This document shows positions 35,588-45,756 of a stretch of 51,298 nucleotides of DNA, in pieces. The notes under the pieces were generated by a model that saw only the letters and a list, made by a program, of their open reading frames with translations, had not been told where the DNA came from and did no database searches. Where the stretch lies: assembly GCA_018222985.1 (NCBI GenBank), contig JAAEZG010000012.1:1-51298 (forward strand), read 5' to 3'. This DNA comes from Gammaproteobacteria bacterium (lineage in GTDB: Bacteria; Pseudomonadota; Gammaproteobacteria; Enterobacterales; Alteromonadaceae). Position numbers and translations under genes: made by a program. The stretch's first letter is position 1. Each line of letters opens with the position of its first letter.

Positions 35588-35840
35588 TTGGCGCGGTTAG
35601 AAACAAAAAGATCGTAATTAATAGTTCGTGTAGCGAAAAGCTTGCTGACACTGAAAAGTAGACGATAGAGCCTAAAATCACACCGCCAACACCAAGAGTG
35701 GTGCTTTTTGTCGGGGCGTGTAGACGAGCCATAAAGTCGGGTAATCTTGCCAACCCGATAGAGCCGACTAAGGCAAATAACGCGCCGACAATGATTAAGC
35801 TAGATACAAGCCACTCAGCCCAGCTAGGAAGTTGTGTCAC
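35478..35840 (-). CDS. mrpG: Na+/H+ antiporter subunit MrpG
   Basis: The 120-residue protein has three membrane segments and the MrpG/PhaG signature GSIGLARLPDFMARLHAPTKSTTLGVGGVILG. Translation starts at GTG with AGAGGT upstream. The C-terminal tail (RVENTRDLRTQPRQYSDEDD) is hydrophilic, and its DNA is shared with the end of the pilin-like gene on the other strand. It is the last gene of the mrp operon, 17 nt after mrpF. Confidence 0.93.
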   Translation of the reverse strand: MTQLPSWAEWLVSSLIIVGALFALVGSIGLARLPDFMARLHAPTKSTTLGVGGVILGSIVYFSVSASFSLHELLITIFLFLTAPISAHLLAKAGLHLELRRVENTRDLRTQPRQYSDEDD

Positions 35841-35857
35841 AATTTTGTACCTCTACG

Positions 35858-36127
35858 TTATTCGATAATGTCGCCGCGAAGCAGGAATTTCGCTGCGGCC
35901 ACAGTACCAATAAACCCTAACATGGCAATTAATAACGCCGCCTCAAAATAAAAAGGGGTGTTGTGCCAAATACCAAAAAGCGCGAGCAATGCCAGCGAAT
36001 TTATATAAATGGTATCTAGCGCCAATATTCGATCAGGCAAATCAGGACCACGAAATAGTCGCCATAAATTCAATAACAGTGCGACGCAAAACATCACAAA
36101 CGCAAACTGCACAGCAAAGGTTAGCAT
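35858..36127 (-). CDS. mrpF: Na+/H+ antiporter subunit MrpF
   Basis: The 89-residue protein has three membrane helices and the family motif RGPDLPDRILALDTI. MrpF is an essential small subunit of the antiporter complex. It overlaps mrpE by seven bases. Confidence 0.94.
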   Translation of the reverse strand: MLTFAVQFAFVMFCVALLLNLWRLFRGPDLPDRILALDTIYINSLALLALFGIWHNTPFYFEAALLIAMLGFIGTVAAAKFLLRGDIIE

Positions 36128-36612
36128 TTGAATATCTCCTTCAATCGCATCTCATAGCGTTGCTTAATCGATTGGATCAGTTTATCTGGGTCATGCACGT
36201 TAAGAGCGTGAATGAGCAACGCACGACCATCGCGGCGAATTTCGGCAGTAATGGTTCCAGGCGTTAAGCTAATGGTACTGGCTAGCACCGTAATTGGTAC
36301 TTCTCCGACTATATCTAGCGGGTACTCAATAAGCGCAGGCTTAATTTTCCGCGAGGGCATGAGAATAATGGCTGCGATATTTAAATTAGAAATAAGAATA
36401 TCAATCAGCAGCAAAACAAAATATTCCACCACTTTCAATGGGCGATGGATAGTCGCTGGGAAGTCTCGGCCTCTGTTGGTGTATAGCGGAATAAGAATGG
36501 CCAAAATCACACCAAGTATGACCAGCCCTGCACTGATGGTATTTTGTAGAAGCAACCAGAATGCGAGTAAAAATAAACTCAAAAATGGTGCCGGCAGCAC
36601 TTTATTTAACAT
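36121..36612 (-). CDS. mrpE: Na+/H+ antiporter subunit MrpE
   Basis: The 163-residue protein has two N-terminal membrane segments followed by a cytoplasmic domain with VPITVLASTISLTPGTITAEI, diagnostic for MrpE. The ATG at 36612 is preceded by GGGAGGG and overlaps mrpD by 11 nt. An open frame extends 16 codons upstream inside mrpD but has no such site. Confidence 0.93.
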   Translation of the reverse strand: MLNKVLPAPFLSLFLLAFWLLLQNTISAGLVILGVILAILIPLYTNRGRDFPATIHRPLKVVEYFVLLLIDILISNLNIAAIILMPSRKIKPALIEYPLDIVGEVPITVLASTISLTPGTITAEIRRDGRALLIHALNVHDPDKLIQSIKQRYEMRLKEIFKC

Positions 36613-38116
36613 GTTGCCCTCCCAAAACAGCGTCGATATAAGCAGCAGGATGCATAGCATCGTACGCTATACGTTCAATAAATTGATTAATAACATCAGC
36701 AAACACGGTAATGCCGATAATCGCTGCTAAAAGCATGCCAATCGGAATGAGTTGGCTTTGCGGATGAGTTACATCACCAGGCTTACCGTCAAACGTGTGC
36801 CAGAACATTCGACTGCCTGCGCGCGATAAAGCAATCATGACTAAAAAGGTACTGCCAAGCACCAGTGGCCAAAGCAGTGCTACTTGTGCTCCGGTGCGAG
36901 CCGCTTCTAGGATAAGTAGCTTCCCAATGAAGCCTGAAAATGGTGGCATGCCGATAATTGCAATCGCCGCGATGAAAAACATGATGCCCAGGGCTGCATG
37001 TTGCGCCATGCGGCGCCCTTTAATAATTCGGGATGCTGTTTTACCTCGTTGCTTGGCTATCACATCAACAAGCAGGAATAATGCGGCTGTAATCAAGGTA
37101 GAGTGCAGCATGTAATACATGACAGCAGAAACTGAACGTTCTGAATTCATGCTAAACACCGTGAGCATGGTACCCACAGATATAACCACCAGGTATGAAA
37201 TAACAAGGCGTAAATCACGACTACCGAGCACGCCAATGGCACCAATGGCGAGGGTGCCCAGACCAAGCCACCACAACCAATCGTAACCGAGTAATGCTGC
37301 CGCCCCTGCGTCATCACCAAATATCAATGTGAATACTCGAATAATGGCGTATATGCCAACTTTGGTCATAATTGCAAACAATGCAGCGACCGTGCCAGTT
37401 GTCATGGCGTAGGCTTGGGGTAGCCAGAAATAAAGGGGCAGCAGTGCTGCTTTTAAAGCAAACACAATAAGAAGCAATAAGCCACCGGCTCTGGCAATAC
37501 TTGCGTTATCGCCCTCTAAGGCAGCAATTTTTATGGCTAAATCAGCCATATTTAAGGTGCCTGTGATGCCGTATATAACGCCTAAGGAAATCAAGAAGAC
37601 GGCTGAACCGGTTAAATTAAGGAGCACGTAATGCAGGGTGGCTCTTAATTTCAACTTACCGCCGCCGTGCATCAATAGTGCATAGCTAGAAATAAGCAGC
37701 ACTTCAAAAAATACGAACAGGTTAAACAAGTCGCCTGTTAAAAAAGCGCCAATAATACCAAGCAGTTGAAACTGAAATAGCGCTTGAAAATGAGAGCCCA
37801 AGTTATCTTCGCCGTAACAAGCAAACCACAGCACAGGAAATGCCAAAACAGCGGTTAGCAACACCATCAGTGAGGATAAGCTGTCAGCTACAAGTACAAT
37901 GCCATATGGGGCTTGCCAGCTCCCTAAAGCGTAAACGAGCGGTGCTGAAGCCGACTCATTAAGCAGAAATATGGCACACACAATTAACAAGGTGCACGAT
38001 AGCATGCCAAGCGCGCGGCGATAGCGTTGCGGATTCTCGCCCCAGGGCAAAAGCTGCAAGAGCGCTGTGACCATTGGAATTAATAACGGCAATATGACGA
38101 GATGCTGAGTTAACAT
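36602..38116 (-). CDS. mrpD: Na+/H+ antiporter subunit MrpD
   Basis: MrpD is one of the two large antiporter-type subunits, related to complex I NuoM/NuoN. The 504-residue polytopic protein has the ion-path region FFEVLLISSYALLMHG and KAALLPLYFWLPQAYAMTTGTVAALFAIMTKVGIYAIIRV, with the conserved Glu and Lys residues. The stop/start contact with mrpC is TAATG. Confidence 0.95.
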   Translation of the reverse strand: MLTQHLVILPLLIPMVTALLQLLPWGENPQRYRRALGMLSCTLLIVCAIFLLNESASAPLVYALGSWQAPYGIVLVADSLSSLMVLLTAVLAFPVLWFACYGEDNLGSHFQALFQFQLLGIIGAFLTGDLFNLFVFFEVLLISSYALLMHGGGKLKLRATLHYVLLNLTGSAVFLISLGVIYGITGTLNMADLAIKIAALEGDNASIARAGGLLLLIVFALKAALLPLYFWLPQAYAMTTGTVAALFAIMTKVGIYAIIRVFTLIFGDDAGAAALLGYDWLWWLGLGTLAIGAIGVLGSRDLRLVISYLVVISVGTMLTVFSMNSERSVSAVMYYMLHSTLITAALFLLVDVIAKQRGKTASRIIKGRRMAQHAALGIMFFIAAIAIIGMPPFSGFIGKLLILEAARTGAQVALLWPLVLGSTFLVMIALSRAGSRMFWHTFDGKPGDVTHPQSQLIPIGMLLAAIIGITVFADVINQFIERIAYDAMHPAAYIDAVLGGQHVK

Positions 38117-38460
38117 TAGCGTTGCCCCTCCGCATCGCTAGTGTTGGGCTCATTCACTTCATCAGTACCTAATTCTCCGCGAACACGTACGGCTAATATG
38201 ATCGAGTATGCGGTCATAGCAAAACCTATAACAATTGCCGTAAGAACTAGGGCTTGCGGTAGGGGGTCGGTGTAATTGGCCTGATTACCGATTATGGGTA
38301 ACTCATTCATCACTAGGCGCCCAGTTGAAAATAAAAATAAATTCACCGCATAGGACAACATCGTAATACCAATGACAATAGGAAAGGACCGGCCGCGAAG
38401 TATTAGATAAATACTGCATGCGGTAAGCATACCGACCGTTGTTGCGTAAAGTGCTTCCAT
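38116..38460 (-). CDS. mrpC: Na+/H+ antiporter subunit MrpC
   Basis: The 114-residue protein has three membrane helices and resembles complex I NuoK. It has GMLTACSIYLILRGRSFPIVIGITMLSYAVNLFLF and the motif DPLPQALVLTAIVIGFAMTAYSI. It overlaps both mrpA and mrpD by a single base. Confidence 0.95.
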   Translation of the reverse strand: MEALYATTVGMLTACSIYLILRGRSFPIVIGITMLSYAVNLFLFSTGRLVMNELPIIGNQANYTDPLPQALVLTAIVIGFAMTAYSIILAVRVRGELGTDEVNEPNTSDAEGQR

Positions 38461-41249
38461 TAGTGCTTCTCCTGGCGCGGACGGTGGCGCGTCGTCATTT
38501 GACCAAAGTTGGCTAATATCATCAGGGTGGCCCCAATAACCGTTAGGTAAACCCCAAGATCAAACAAAATCGCTGTGGCAATTTCAAATTCGCCAACAAT
38601 TGGCCAATGCACATGGGCAAACCATGAAGTTAGGAAATTCTTACCAAAGAACCAGCTACCAAGCCCGGTGAACAGGGCTATCATGACGCCCACGGATGCA
38701 AGGGTTTGGTAGTTATAGTCAAAGCGATGTTTCACCCAATCAACGCCGTTCGCCATATATTGTAAGATCATTGCGGCTGCGGTAATCAGTCCCGCAATAA
38801 AGCCACCGCCAGGTAGGTTATGGCCACGTAAGAAAATATAAACAGATACCATGAGGGCTAACGGCAAAATAGCCTGTGAAACCGTTTGCACTAATAGCGG
38901 ATGTTTCACGCGATGCCATGGTCTGCCATCGACGTCACTTGACGGCATAAATGGCCGCAAGTTATTAAGTAGCTTATGAATACCTGCCGCAGCAATGGCT
39001 AGAACGGTTATTTCACCTAAAGTATCAAAGCCACGGAAATCAACCAAAATAACGTTAACGACATTGGTTCCGCCACCGCCAGGTACTGAGTTCGCTAAGA
39101 AAAACTCTGAAATACTGTTAGTTGGGCGAGTCAATATTGCATAATTGAGACTACCGACAATACCGCCGACAAAGCCAGCTAAGAGAATGTCTCGTGCCAC
39201 ACGACCACCGCTTGAGGCCCTAGGAATACGTTGTGGCATAAAAAACAGCGCTAAAATCATCAGAATAATACTAACCACTTCCACCACGAGTTGTGTCATT
39301 GCTAAGTCGGGGGCTGAAAAGTGGATAAATATTAATGAGACCATCAAGCCAACAACGGACAGCATCATTAACGATGTTAGACGTTGATGATGAAAAGCAG
39401 CCGTTCCGATTGCGGCAAGCACCACAATAATGGCGCCGACAATACTTACCACATTTACCGGCATATGCTCGCGGCCACCATCAAGTTGTGCAATGTCATA
39501 CAGCTCAGGTAGTACGAAAATAATGGTGATGCCCAACATAGCGGCGATGTAACGCTGTAATGAACCAGTTTCAATGCGGTTCATGAGGTTGTCTGAGGTA
39601 TTGGTTACGGTTTTGACTATACGAGCAAAAACATCTTTAGCGTCGTGGTGGTCAAACTGCCGATTAAACGATAGTAGTTCGTCGCGGTTAGCATAAATGG
39701 CCACACCACCAATGAGCGCAAGAGCACTCATTAACAATGGCAAATTGAAGCCATGCCAAATAGCAATGTTAACCTCAAAAGAATAGGGGCTTACCACAGT
39801 CATCGCTGCGGTTAATATATCGGCCGCAAAAACCATCGGCGCAATACCGACGGCCACGCAAAGCACTGACAGTAGAATAACCGGTGCGCGCATCATCAGT
39901 GGCGGTTCATGTGGCTGCTTCGGCAAATTCGTGGCGACTTTATCAAAAAATACGCCATGCACGAATCGAATTGAGTAAGCAACAGAAAGCATAGCGCCAA
40001 CGGTTGCCAGCACTGGAACTAGCCACGAGAGGCCGCCGAAAAGGTGTTGTTCGGTTGATTCGACAAACAACATTTCTTTCGAGAGGAAACCGTTAAACAG
40101 AGGTACGCCAGCCATTGAGGCAGACGTGATCACCGCTAACACCATGGTAAACGGAAGAAACTTTCGCAGCCCGCTTAATTTACGCAGATCACGACTTCCG
40201 GTTTCATGATCAATAATACCAGCAATCATGAACAACCCAGCCTTAAACGTCGCGTGGTTAAGAATATGAAACAGCGCAGCCATTAACGCCCCGGCTGTTC
40301 CTAACCCGAGCAGCATAGTTATCAACCCTAAGTGGCTAATTGTTGAAAACGCGAGCAACCCTTTTAAATCGGTTTTGAACAGTGCGAAGTAGGCGCCAAA
40401 TAACATGGTGGCTAAGCCAGTTAAAGTGACAATAGTGAACCACTCTGAGGTGCCGCCCAACACTGGGTATAGGCGAGCCATTAAAAATATGCCGGCTTTT
40501 ACCATGGTTGCTGAGTGTAAGTACGCACTTACTGGCGTTGGTGCTGCCATGGCATGGGGTAGCCAAAATTGAAATGGGAACTGAGCTGATTTGGTAAAGG
40601 CCCCTAAAAGAACCAACAACAAGGCCGGTATGTACAGGCTATGCGCACGAATTTCGTCCGCTGCAGCGAAAATAGCTTCTAGCTGATAACTGCCAGCAAT
40701 GTTACCTATTAATAAAATACCCGCCAATAATGCAAGCCCACCAGCTCCGGTAATAGCTAACGCCATGCGGGCACCGCGCCGAGCATTACTTTGATGGAAC
40801 CAATAGCCAATGAGTAAAAAGGAAGAAATACTGGTTAATTCCCAGAACATCCACAATAAAATAAGATTGTCAGAGGTGACGATACCGAGCATGGAACCCA
40901 TAAACAGCAACATGCATGCGAAAAAACGCCCGCTATCATCATTTTCACTGAGGTAGTAGTGGGCGTAGATAATAATCAGCAGACCAATACCTAGAATTAA
41001 CGTCGCAAAAAGCAAGGAAAGGCCATCGAGCCTTAAGCTAAAGTCTAGCCCAAGGCTTGGCAGCCAGGCTGCGAAAAATTGTGGCATCTCGCCATCGAGC
41101 ACTGCCGGCGCTAGCGCTAGCAAAAGCGCCAAACTCGTTGCGGTAGCGGCTGCGGTGAGGGTCGTAATCATCAATCGTGAACGTTGGCGCGCAAGTAATG
41201 GCAATACAGCGGCAATGAACGGTATTAACACAATTATGGCTAGACTCAT
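38460..41249 (-). CDS. mrpA: Na+/H+ antiporter subunit MrpA fused to MrpB
   Basis: The 929-residue protein starts with a NuoL-like antiporter part (residues to about 500; [55 protein letters not shown]). MbhD/MbhE-like segments follow. The C-terminus is an MrpB domain ([32 protein letters not shown]), so no separate mrpB is needed. This A-B fusion defines the six-gene (group 2) operon form. I use the ATG at 41249, with AAGGG at good distance; a GTG two codons earlier is possible. Mrp complexes export Na+ (some K+) against protons, which fits a marine, alkali-tolerant organism. Confidence 0.95.
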   Translation of the reverse strand: MSLAIIVLIPFIAAVLPLLARQRSRLMITTLTAAATATSLALLLALAPAVLDGEMPQFFAAWLPSLGLDFSLRLDGLSLLFATLILGIGLLIIIYAHYYLSENDDSGRFFACMLLFMGSMLGIVTSDNLILLWMFWELTSISSFLLIGYWFHQSNARRGARMALAITGAGGLALLAGILLIGNIAGSYQLEAIFAAADEIRAHSLYIPALLLVLLGAFTKSAQFPFQFWLPHAMAAPTPVSAYLHSATMVKAGIFLMARLYPVLGGTSEWFTIVTLTGLATMLFGAYFALFKTDLKGLLAFSTISHLGLITMLLGLGTAGALMAALFHILNHATFKAGLFMIAGIIDHETGSRDLRKLSGLRKFLPFTMVLAVITSASMAGVPLFNGFLSKEMLFVESTEQHLFGGLSWLVPVLATVGAMLSVAYSIRFVHGVFFDKVATNLPKQPHEPPLMMRAPVILLSVLCVAVGIAPMVFAADILTAAMTVVSPYSFEVNIAIWHGFNLPLLMSALALIGGVAIYANRDELLSFNRQFDHHDAKDVFARIVKTVTNTSDNLMNRIETGSLQRYIAAMLGITIIFVLPELYDIAQLDGGREHMPVNVVSIVGAIIVVLAAIGTAAFHHQRLTSLMMLSVVGLMVSLIFIHFSAPDLAMTQLVVEVVSIILMILALFFMPQRIPRASSGGRVARDILLAGFVGGIVGSLNYAILTRPTNSISEFFLANSVPGGGGTNVVNVILVDFRGFDTLGEITVLAIAAAGIHKLLNNLRPFMPSSDVDGRPWHRVKHPLLVQTVSQAILPLALMVSVYIFLRGHNLPGGGFIAGLITAAAMILQYMANGVDWVKHRFDYNYQTLASVGVMIALFTGLGSWFFGKNFLTSWFAHVHWPIVGEFEIATAILFDLGVYLTVIGATLMILANFGQMTTRHRPRQEKH

Positions 41250-41563
41250 GTTCACCCTTAAGCGAGAAAATTTAATTTATAGTCGAATATGTCAAAGAAT
41301 TTACCACTTAGCTCATGCGCTTGCCAATTGAATCGACGCTGTTAGTTAGCCAGTTATCGTGGCAGTTGATATATCCGAACTCATAAATAAGTACAGCAAG
41401 TTAGTGATTTTAGTTCTCCTTGTGTGTTAAACTGCTCGCCTGTGTTTGAAGCGCCGCTGCCGTGGTTGTCTCTCGAAAGTCCCAGTTCGAAATTGCTTCT
41501 CCATATGACAGTAAACTTTCTTAGTTTATTTCTTACATCGCACTACCATCTGCAAATTTTATC

Positions 41564-41580
41564 TGTTACAATTCGCCGCC
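41564..41580 (+). promoter_or_regulatory. Extended -10 promoter of the spc operon with GC-rich discriminator
   Basis: TGTTACAAT (41564-41572) is an extended -10 element (TG, one base, TACAAT). No good -35 is visible, which extended -10 promoters can tolerate. The following TCGCCGCC is a GC-rich discriminator of the kind found in promoters under stringent (ppGpp/DksA) control. A start near 41579 would leave a 127-nt leader before rplN. Confidence 0.55.
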
Positions 41581-41660
41581 CTTTTTATAAGGGGAAGTCT
41601 TTTATTCTCTAAATTCTTTCGAGCTGTATTTGAAAGGGTATTGGCGAGTAACTGGACAAC

Positions 41661-41685
41661 AGCGACCCGAGAGGGTCTGTTTTTT
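41661..41685 (+). terminator. Terminator-like hairpin (possible attenuator) in the spc leader
   Basis: GACCC (41664-41668), a GAGA tetraloop and GGGTC (41673-41677) form a tight stem followed by TGTTTTTT (41678-41685). ACA before and TGT after can extend the stem over a two-base bulge. It lies only 20 bp before the rplN start. It could end transcription arriving from upstream, act as an attenuator for the operon, or simply be a leader structure. Confidence 0.55.
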
Positions 41686-41705
41686 ACATAAAGCGGAGCA
41701 CTGCA

Positions 41706-42074
41706 ATGATCCAAATGCAAACTACTCTGGACGTGGCTGATAACAGCGGCGCACGCAGCGTACAATGTATTAAGGTTCTGGGTGGCTCGCACCGCCGTTA
41801 CGCAAACATTGGCGATATCATCAAAGTTTCTGTTAAAGAAGCGATTCCTCGCGGTAAAGTGAAGAAAGGTGATGTTGTGAATGCGGTGGTCGTTCGCACC
41901 AAGAAAGGCGTCCGTCGTCAAGACGGGTCAGTCATCCGTTTTGACCGCAACGCGGCTGTTTTGTTGAACAACAACAAGCAACCGATTGGCACTCGTATCT
42001 TTGGACCAGTGACTCGTGAATTGCGCTCTGAGCAGTTCATGAAGATTGTTTCTCTGGCACCAGAAGTACTTTAA
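41706..42074 (+). CDS. rplN: 50S ribosomal protein L14
   Basis: The 122-residue protein begins [17 protein letters not shown] and contains RKDGSVIRF-like [20 protein letters not shown], diagnostic for L14. It is the first gene of the spc operon, as in E. coli, preceded by AAGCGGAGC. L14 sits at the subunit interface and contacts 16S helix 14. The S10 operon gene rpsQ, normally just upstream, is not here. Confidence 0.98.
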   Translation: MIQMQTTLDVADNSGARSVQCIKVLGGSHRRYANIGDIIKVSVKEAIPRGKVKKGDVVNAVVVRTKKGVRRQDGSVIRFDRNAAVLLNNNKQPIGTRIFGPVTRELRSEQFMKIVSLAPEVL

Positions 42075-42085
42075 GGAGTCCAGAT

Positions 42086-42400
42086 ATGGCGGCAAAAATC
42101 AAACGTGATGATGAAGTAGTAGTCCTGGCAGGTAAAGACAAGGGTAAGCGCGGTAAAGTGCTTAAAGTCGATACCGCTTCGAATCGTGTATTCGTTGAAG
42201 GCGTAAACATCGTTAAGAAACACCAAAAGCCAAACCCTGCATTGGGCGTAGCTGGCGGTATCGTGGAGCAGGAAGCAGCAATCCACGTTTCTAACGTTGC
42301 GGTTTACAACCCAGAGACTGGTAAAGCAGATCGTGTTGGTTTCAAGACTGAAGACGGCAAAAAAGTTCGTTTCTTCAAGTCTAACAACGCAATCATTTAA
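42086..42400 (+). CDS. rplX: 50S ribosomal protein L24
   Basis: The 104-residue protein has the KOW motif near the N-terminus ([21 protein letters not shown]). L24 is an assembly initiator of the large subunit. AAGGAGT precedes the ATG and the spacing to rplN is 11 nt. Confidence 0.98.
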   Translation: MAAKIKRDDEVVVLAGKDKGKRGKVLKVDTASNRVFVEGVNIVKKHQKPNPALGVAGGIVEQEAAIHVSNVAVYNPETGKADRVGFKTEDGKKVRFFKSNNAII

Positions 42401-42421
42401 TTTTTAATTTGGAGTTTTACG

Positions 42422-42961
42422 ATGGCGAAACTGCATGATTTTTACAAAGAATCAGTAGTTCCTGAACTGGTTAAACAGTTCGGCTACAACAGCGTCATGC
42501 AAGTCCCTCGGATTGAAAAAATCACACTCAATATGGGTGTGGGTGAAGCTCTGGCAGACAAAAAGATTCTCGACAACGCAGTAACCGACCTAGAAGCTAT
42601 TTCTGGTCAGCGTCCAGTACGCACTGTAGCTCGTAAATCTGTCGCTGGCTTCAAAATCCGTGAAGGCTACCCAATTGGCTGTAAAGTGACTCTGCGTGGC
42701 GAGCGTATGTGGGACTTTTTGCAACGTTTAATCATGATTGCAATTCCACGTATTCGCGATTTCCGCGGTTTGAACCCGAAATCTTTCGACGGTCGGGGAA
42801 ATTACAGTATGGGCGTGCGTGAACAGATCATCTTCCCTGAAATCGACTTTGATAAAGTTGATAAGGTTCGTGGTCTTGACATCACTATCACCACTACTGC
42901 AGGCACTGATGACGAAGCTCGCGCTTTGCTCGCTGCCTTTAACTTCCCGTTCAAGAAGTAA
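42422..42961 (+). CDS. rplE: 50S ribosomal protein L5
   Basis: The 179-residue protein, the same length as in E. coli, contains [15 protein letters not shown] and [20 protein letters not shown]5 binds 5S rRNA. In E. coli the repressor S8 binds the mRNA around this start. The first codons here are very similar ([10 protein letters not shown]), so the site may be kept, but I did not fold it. Confidence 0.98.
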   Translation: MAKLHDFYKESVVPELVKQFGYNSVMQVPRIEKITLNMGVGEALADKKILDNAVTDLEAISGQRPVRTVARKSVAGFKIREGYPIGCKVTLRGERMWDFLQRLIMIAIPRIRDFRGLNPKSFDGRGNYSMGVREQIIFPEIDFDKVDKVRGLDITITTTAGTDDEARALLAAFNFPFKK

Positions 42962-42972
42962 GGTGTAGAGTT

Positions 42973-43278
42973 ATGGCAAAAGAGTCAATGAAAATGCGTG
43001 AGCTGAAGCGTCAAAAGCTAGCAGCTAAATACGCAGAGAAACGCATCGCACTGAAAAATGTGATCAGCGATCCGAGCACTTCGGACGAAGAGCGTTGGGA
43101 AGCCGTGCTTAAATTGCAAAGTCTTCCTCGTGATTCGAGCCCAAGCCGTCAGCGTAACCGCTGCCGCGTAACGGGCCGCCCACACGGTTTCCTACGTAAG
43201 TTCGGCATGAGCCGTATCAAAGTACGTGAGAAAGCGATGCGCGGTGAAATTCCTGGCTTGAAAAAAGCTAGCTGGTAA
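42973..43278 (+). CDS. rpsN: 30S ribosomal protein S14, zinc-independent form
   Basis: This is the 101-residue form of S14 found in gammaproteobacteria. It has no CxxC zinc motif; the C-terminal region is [36 protein letters not shown]14 binds the 3' domain of 16S rRNA in the head of the small subunit. Confidence 0.98.
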   Translation: MAKESMKMRELKRQKLAAKYAEKRIALKNVISDPSTSDEERWEAVLKLQSLPRDSSPSRQRNRCRVTGRPHGFLRKFGMSRIKVREKAMRGEIPGLKKASW

Positions 43279-43304
43279 GCCACGAGTCACGGGAGAAAGC
43301 AAAT

Positions 43305-43697
43305 ATGAGCATGCAAGATCCAATTGCGGATATGTTCACACGCATCCGCAACGCTCAGGGTGCTAACAAAGTTGCCGTGCGCATGCCTGCTTCTAAACAG
43401 AAAGTGGCTATTGCCCAAGTTCTGAAAGAAGAAGGTTATATCGCGGATTTCAGTGTTTCTGGTGAAGTGAAAACTGAACTAGAAGTTACATTGAAATACT
43501 TTGAAGGTAAGCCTGTTATAGAATCAATCGAGCGCGTAAGTCGCCCGGGTTTGCGTATCTATAAGAAACGCAACGAACTACCTAAAGTTATGGGTGGTTT
43601 AGGTGTCGCAGTTGTCTCAACTTCTAAAGGCCTAATGACTGATCGCGCCGCTCGCAAAGCGGGTCTTGGCGGTGAAGTTATTGGTTACGTAGCGTAA
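43305..43697 (+). CDS. rpsH: 30S ribosomal protein S8, likely autogenous repressor of the operon
   Basis: The 130-residue protein contains [15 protein letters not shown] and the C-terminal [27 protein letters not shown]. In E. coli S8 binds both 16S rRNA helix 21 and the spc mRNA to shut off translation; the same role here is expected from family knowledge. The gap before it is 26 nt. Confidence 0.98.
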   Translation: MSMQDPIADMFTRIRNAQGANKVAVRMPASKQKVAIAQVLKEEGYIADFSVSGEVKTELEVTLKYFEGKPVIESIERVSRPGLRIYKKRNELPKVMGGLGVAVVSTSKGLMTDRAARKAGLGGEVIGYVA

Positions 43698-43711
43698 CGA
43701 GGAGTTAGGAA

Positions 43712-44245
43712 ATGTCACGAGTTGCTAAAGCACCGATTGCCATTCCTGCTGGCGTTGAAGTTACGCTAAATGGCCAGGAAGTAACAATCAAAGGTGCCAA
43801 AGGCTCATTGAGCCGTGTAGTTAACGAAGCGGTTGAAGTTGTTAAAGAAGACAACGTTATCCGTACTATCCCACGTGAAGGCGTTGCAAACGCTACTGCG
43901 CAAGCAGGTACAGCACGTGCGTTACTACAAAATATGGTGGTTGGTGTTGCGCAGGGTTATGAGAGAAAATTACAGCTAGTTGGCGTTGGTTATCGTGCTA
44001 ACACTGCAGGTTCTAAATTGAACTTGTCGCTGGGTTTCTCACACCCAATTGAATTCGATATCCCTCAGGGAATTACTATCGAAGTCCCAGCACAAACTGA
44101 AGTAGTCGTTAAAGGTGTCGATAAGCAGTTAGTTGGTCAAGTTGCCGCTAACATTCGCGCATACCGTAAACCTGAGCCATACAAAGGCAAAGGTGTACGT
44201 TACGCCGATGAGCAAGTGCGCCGTAAAGAAGCCAAGAAAAAGTAA
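43712..44245 (+). CDS. rplF: 50S ribosomal protein L6
   Basis: The 177-residue protein has two similar domains; the second contains [29 protein letters not shown], the strongest L6 signature. L6 lies near the factor-binding site. GAGGAGT precedes the ATG. Confidence 0.98.
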   Translation: MSRVAKAPIAIPAGVEVTLNGQEVTIKGAKGSLSRVVNEAVEVVKEDNVIRTIPREGVANATAQAGTARALLQNMVVGVAQGYERKLQLVGVGYRANTAGSKLNLSLGFSHPIEFDIPQGITIEVPAQTEVVVKGVDKQLVGQVAANIRAYRKPEPYKGKGVRYADEQVRRKEAKKK

Positions 44246-44254
44246 GGTAAGACT

Positions 44255-44608
44255 ATGGACAAGAAAACAGCTCGCTTACGTCGCGCAACGCGCCCTCGTA
44301 AGAAAATGCAAGAGTTGGGTGCAAACCGCCTGGTCGTTCACCGTACACCACGGCACATTTACGCTCAGCTAATTGCATCGAACGGTTCTGAAGTACTTGC
44401 TTCAGCATCAACTGTAGAAAAAGCTATGCGTGAACAGTTTAAATCTGCTGGTAACGTAGAAGCAGCTAAAGCAGTTGGCAAGCTGATCGCTGAACGGGCG
44501 ATTGAAAAAGGCGTGAAAAGCGTTGCATTCGATCGTAGTGGTTTCCGTTATCACGGTCGTGTCGCCGCATTGGCTGACGCAGCACGTGAAGCTGGACTTC
44601 AGTTCTAG
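44255..44608 (+). CDS. rplR: 50S ribosomal protein L18
   Basis: The 117-residue protein has a basic N-terminal tail ([17 protein letters not shown]), then [17 protein letters not shown] and [27 protein letters not shown]18 binds 5S rRNA with L5. The gap to rplF is nine bases. Confidence 0.98.
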   Translation: MDKKTARLRRATRPRKKMQELGANRLVVHRTPRHIYAQLIASNGSEVLASASTVEKAMREQFKSAGNVEAAKAVGKLIAERAIEKGVKSVAFDRSGFRYHGRVAALADAAREAGLQF

Positions 44609-44617
44609 GAGACGAAC

Positions 44618-45124
44618 ATGGCAAATGCAAATGTAGAAGCTCAACAAAGTGACCTGCAAGAAAAGCTGATCACAGTAAACCGTGTAGCGAAGGTTGTTAA
44701 AGGTGGTCGCATCTTTAGCTTCACTGCACTAACTGTGGTTGGTGATGGTCAAGGCAAAGTGGGTTTCGGTTATGGTAAAGCACGTGAAGTTCCAGCAGCT
44801 ATTCAAAAAGCAATGGAAAAAGCACGTCGCAACATGGTAACCGTGCAGCTGAAAGGTGATACCTTGCAGCACCCTGTCAAAGGCCGTCACTCAGGTTCAC
44901 AGGTATTTATGCAGCCAGCCTCTGAAGGTACAGGTATCATCGCCGGTGGTGCGATGCGTGCAGTACTCGAAGTAGCCGGTGTACACAACGTGCTGTCAAA
45001 AGCATATGGTTCAACCAACCCAATCAACGTTGTTCGTGCCACTATTAAGGCACTTCACGGTATGAAGTCGCCTGAGCAAGTAGCGGCTAAACGTGGATTG
45101 AGCGTTGATGAAATTTTGGGGTAG
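44618..45124 (+). CDS. rpsE: 30S ribosomal protein S5
   Basis: The 168-residue protein contains [31 protein letters not shown], the double-stranded-RNA-binding part, and the spectinomycin-associated loop at VAKVVKGGR, which looks wild type. S5 helps decoding accuracy. Confidence 0.98.
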   Translation: MANANVEAQQSDLQEKLITVNRVAKVVKGGRIFSFTALTVVGDGQGKVGFGYGKAREVPAAIQKAMEKARRNMVTVQLKGDTLQHPVKGRHSGSQVFMQPASEGTGIIAGGAMRAVLEVAGVHNVLSKAYGSTNPINVVRATIKALHGMKSPEQVAAKRGLSVDEILG

Positions 45125-45130
45125 TGAGCA

Positions 45131-45313
45131 ATGGCGAAAAAGACAATCAAAGTAACCCAGACGCGTAGCTCGATCGGTCGTTTACCGAAACATAAAGCTA
45201 CACTTCGTGGTCTTGGTCTGCGCCGCATTGGTCACACGGTCGAGCTGGAAGATACTCCAGCCGTCCGCGGCATGGTGAACCAAGTCACTTACATGGTAAA
45301 GGTGGAGGACTAA
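45131..45313 (+). CDS. rpmD: 50S ribosomal protein L30
   Basis: A short protein (60 residues) with [35 protein letters not shown], the complete L30 fold. It is tightly packed: six bases after rpsE and three before rplO. Confidence 0.97.
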   Translation: MAKKTIKVTQTRSSIGRLPKHKATLRGLGLRRIGHTVELEDTPAVRGMVNQVTYMVKVED

Positions 45314-45316
45314 GAC

Positions 45317-45751
45317 ATGTACTTAAATACTATCTCCCCTGCACCTGGTGCGAAAACTAGCAGAAAGCGTCTCGGCCGTGGTATCGGCTCTGGCCTTGGT
45401 AAAACTGGTGGACGTGGTCATAAAGGTCAAACTTCACGCTCTGGCGGTACAATCCGTTCAGGTTTTGAAGGTGGCCAAATGCCAATCCAACGCCGTTTGC
45501 CAAAGTTTGGCTTTACTTCACGTAAGTCGTTTACGACTGCTGAAGTAAACCTGGCAGAGATTGCAAAAGTTGCTGGTGATACTGTAACTCTAGCTTCATT
45601 AAAAGAAGCTGGTGTAATTCGTCACGACGTGTTGACTGTTAAAGTTATCAAGTCAGGCGAAGTTAGCCGTAAAGTTACAGTGCAAGGCATCAAGGTCACC
45701 AAAGGCGCCCGCGAAGCTATTGAAGCCGCTGGCGGCAAAATCGAAGGATAG
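45317..45751 (+). CDS. rplO: 50S ribosomal protein L15
   Basis: The 144-residue protein has the long glycine- and lysine-rich N-terminal extension ([21 protein letters not shown]) that reaches into the 50S core, then GFTSRKSF and the C-terminal globular domain. Translation is probably coupled to rpmD. Confidence 0.98.
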   Translation: MYLNTISPAPGAKTSRKRLGRGIGSGLGKTGGRGHKGQTSRSGGTIRSGFEGGQMPIQRRLPKFGFTSRKSFTTAEVNLAEIAKVAGDTVTLASLKEAGVIRHDVLTVKVIKSGEVSRKVTVQGIKVTKGAREAIEAAGGKIEG

Positions 45752-45756
45752 GGCAA

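Larger units (their letters stand above)
41250..41705. other. 456-bp divergent intergenic region between mrpA and the spc operon
   Basis: This is the longest gene-free stretch in the window. It must hold the promoter of the mrp operon and the promoter and leader of the spc operon. A TTGACA (minus strand, 41290-41295) lies upstream of mrpA without a well-spaced -10. On the plus strand are an extended -10 promoter, a small CCCTT/AAGGG repeat (41579-41594) and a terminator-like hairpin. A 62-codon ORF at 41424-41612 has no ribosome-binding site and crosses the promoter; I do not call it. Confidence 0.6.

Noticed and set aside
41424..41612. 62-codon ORF in the spc leader region
   Set aside because: It crosses the predicted promoter and lacks a ribosome-binding site; it could at most be a chance frame.
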